Shown here piece after piece: positions 62,411 to 64,000 of a stretch of 64,000 nucleotides of DNA. Position numbers and translations under genes: made by a program. This stretch comes from Pyxicephalus adspersus. Lineage: Eukaryota; Chordata; Amphibia; Anura; Pyxicephalidae. The notes below the pieces were generated by a model. That model did not search any database. It had not been told where the DNA came from and saw nothing but the letters and a program-made list of their open reading frames with translations. Position 1 is the stretch's first letter. Each line of letters starts with the position of its first letter. The DNA lies in assembly GCF_032062135.1 (NCBI RefSeq), contig NC_092862.1, forward strand, positions 69,506,205 to 69,570,204, given 5' to 3'.

Positions 62411-64000
62411 AAGTAGAAAAGAACATTTTTTGTGTAGTAGAATAATTCTACTTGAATCTACCGAAAGAAAGGGCAAAGGATAATTCTATGAAAGACTAAC
62501 ATTCCCTCGTCACGGTGCTTGCTGGTTATACACATACCAACATTTTCACATAATCTTTGGTTCTATTGGCAGTAGTATGAAATAATTTGTTAACTCATAT
62601 TCAAATCTTTTAATTCCCCCTAAAATTATTGTTACTAAGCCTATGACAAAATTGCCAGTAAAATGTTAGTAACAGCAAACAAAATTAAATAATTAGTGTC
62701 ATTACACACATTAAATGTGATGTTGAAATGAATGCTTCAGACAATTCTTTTCAAATCCATACCTCCTTGTGGGAGTTTATAGTGAAGACTAGACGATCCT
62801 CTGTGGGAGTCTACAGCTATCACTGGATCTATGTTAATAATTCTAGAACAAGTATTCATTAATAATGTGAACTAGACATATGTATATAAAAATTACACCG
62901 AGCACATTTTATTCTGAGCCAACCTTGAGACTACAGTATTAGACATTTCCTTCAGTAACAGTAACTGATCTTGTCTTTAATTCCTAATACTGAAGGACAG
63001 TTACAACAATGCACCTTATGTCACTGCATGAATACAAGCGGCATATTCTAAAAATATTGCTTAGTTGCTACAATATTTATTTTGCTACCACCATTGTCTA
63101 GTAGAATTTCTAAGGTATTAATTCAATATGTGAAAATTACACATTTGTTGTGAAAATATTTGAACAAAATATCTCACCTGGGAGGTATCGCTGCATAAAT
63201 TATTAATGCGTTCTGTGCATTCCCTGTTTTATCGTGCAAAGAATGATAGAGAAGAATGTATTTTTGCTATAAATTAATAATGTATTATTATCAGAGTATT
63301 TTCAGTAGCCCCATATTTCTAAATCCTTTAAATCTTTTCTGGCCAAGATCTTTGTTTCCAATGATTTCTAAATTAATAAAAGGAAATGAAAAGAGATGGT
63401 AAAATGAATTTTAAATATGGTTGTTTTAGGGGCTTGCAAGAATGTGTGGACCTTAAGTTAAATTAAATAGTAATTGGACTTTGAGGTGTACATTTAGCAG
63501 ACCTAAACTGAATTAACCTCCAAGAGGTTTTTGGCATGAGAGACATACAAGGTTTCTTTTGCCAAAAGAACAGCTTTGTGGGACACGGCTGTAATACGTT
63601 TCTGGATTTGCCATCCCTGCTAGGCACCTGCAGACAGGTAAGTATGCGCCATAACTAGTAAGTATGCTATGCATTCTTGTTGAAAATGACATTGGCTCAC
63701 CCACACCAATGAAAGTAATTCAACTTTAAATAAATACGATAATAACCTTTACACAAACCTTATATGGAAATATGTTCACTGCAAAATATTTTGCTTAGTG
63801 GTGAGTACTTCAAGAATAGATAATGTATAACAAATGAATGCAACAAATGTATAACAAATGAATATTTCCTATTCTATTAACTTAAAATTCAAATGACAAA
63901 ATCTCCAAAGAAATACACTCAAAATACCCTCCCTGAGACAAAATCCTCAAAAATACACATTTTTATTGATTTACATTTATTAATAAAGCTTGTTTATCTA

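Larger units (their letters stand above)
53552..64000 (+). other. CDH9: CDH9 intron 2, 5' part (runs off the window)
   Basis: It starts at the consensus GTAAGC donor after codon 74. The expected next exon of a type II cadherin would continue the first EC repeat with a LH(S/T)DxDKG-like sequence. I looked for codon patterns of that kind through 64000 and saw none. The interval holds a Tc1 pseudogene, a CpG-rich foldback repeat, MITEs and microsatellites. Confidence 0.75.

Noticed and set aside
1..64000. CRISPR array, bacterial operon or phage system
   Set aside because: No regularly spaced repeats and no dense coding. The sequence is clearly vertebrate nuclear DNA.

Overview
This window looks like vertebrate nuclear DNA, most likely from a frog. 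It is AT-rich and intron-dominated, with essentially no long open reading frames. The repeat mix is amphibian-like: many palindromic MITEs whose ends read roughly TGATTTATTAAA, a Tc1-type transposon remnant, a V-SINE, and foldback pairs carrying hammerhead-ribozyme-like motifs of the kind found in Penelope-like elements. I cannot name the species. No prokaryotic gene, CRISPR array or rRNA/tRNA gene is visible.

One cellular gene is supported. Positions 53275-53551 (+) are the first coding exon of a type II classical cadherin, best matched to cadherin-9 (CDH9). It encodes a signal peptide, a short propeptide, a furin site and the N-terminus of EC1 with both strand-swap tryptophans. It ends exactly on a codon at a consensus donor. 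About 17 kb upstream, a less AT-rich segment with a CCAAT box and a perfect AAG|GTAAGT donor at 36334/36335 is my candidate for the noncoding first exon and promoter. Exon 3 is not visible before the window ends, so 53552-64000 is read as the start of intron 2. The first ~36 kb would be upstream intergenic DNA. If the inferred splice is right, the 5' UTR holds a 27-codon uORF whose stop overlaps the CDH9 start codon as TAATG.

Layout: 1-6.6 kb, AT-rich intergenic DNA with no recognisable gene. 6.6-16.6 kb, MITEs and hairpins. 17.5-18.9 kb, a large inverted repeat. 19.6-28 kb, dispersed repeats and a dead Ty3/Gypsy-like pol fragment (minus strand). 29.0 and 33.2-34.0 kb, further hammerhead-like motifs and a second large inverted repeat; V-SINE at 31.75-31.92 kb. 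36.0-36.3 kb, putative CDH9 promoter and exon 1. 36.3-53.3 kb, putative intron 1 with MITEs, a LINE reverse-transcriptase relic and a perfect 23-bp inverted repeat. 53.3 kb, CDH9 coding exon. 53.6-64 kb, intron 2 with a Tc1/mariner pseudogene, a CpG-rich foldback repeat, more MITEs and an (AT)n microsatellite.

Repeat assignments come from reading the sequence and recalling family hallmarks. No alignment or database search was run, so most repeat boundaries are accurate to roughly 5-30 bp.
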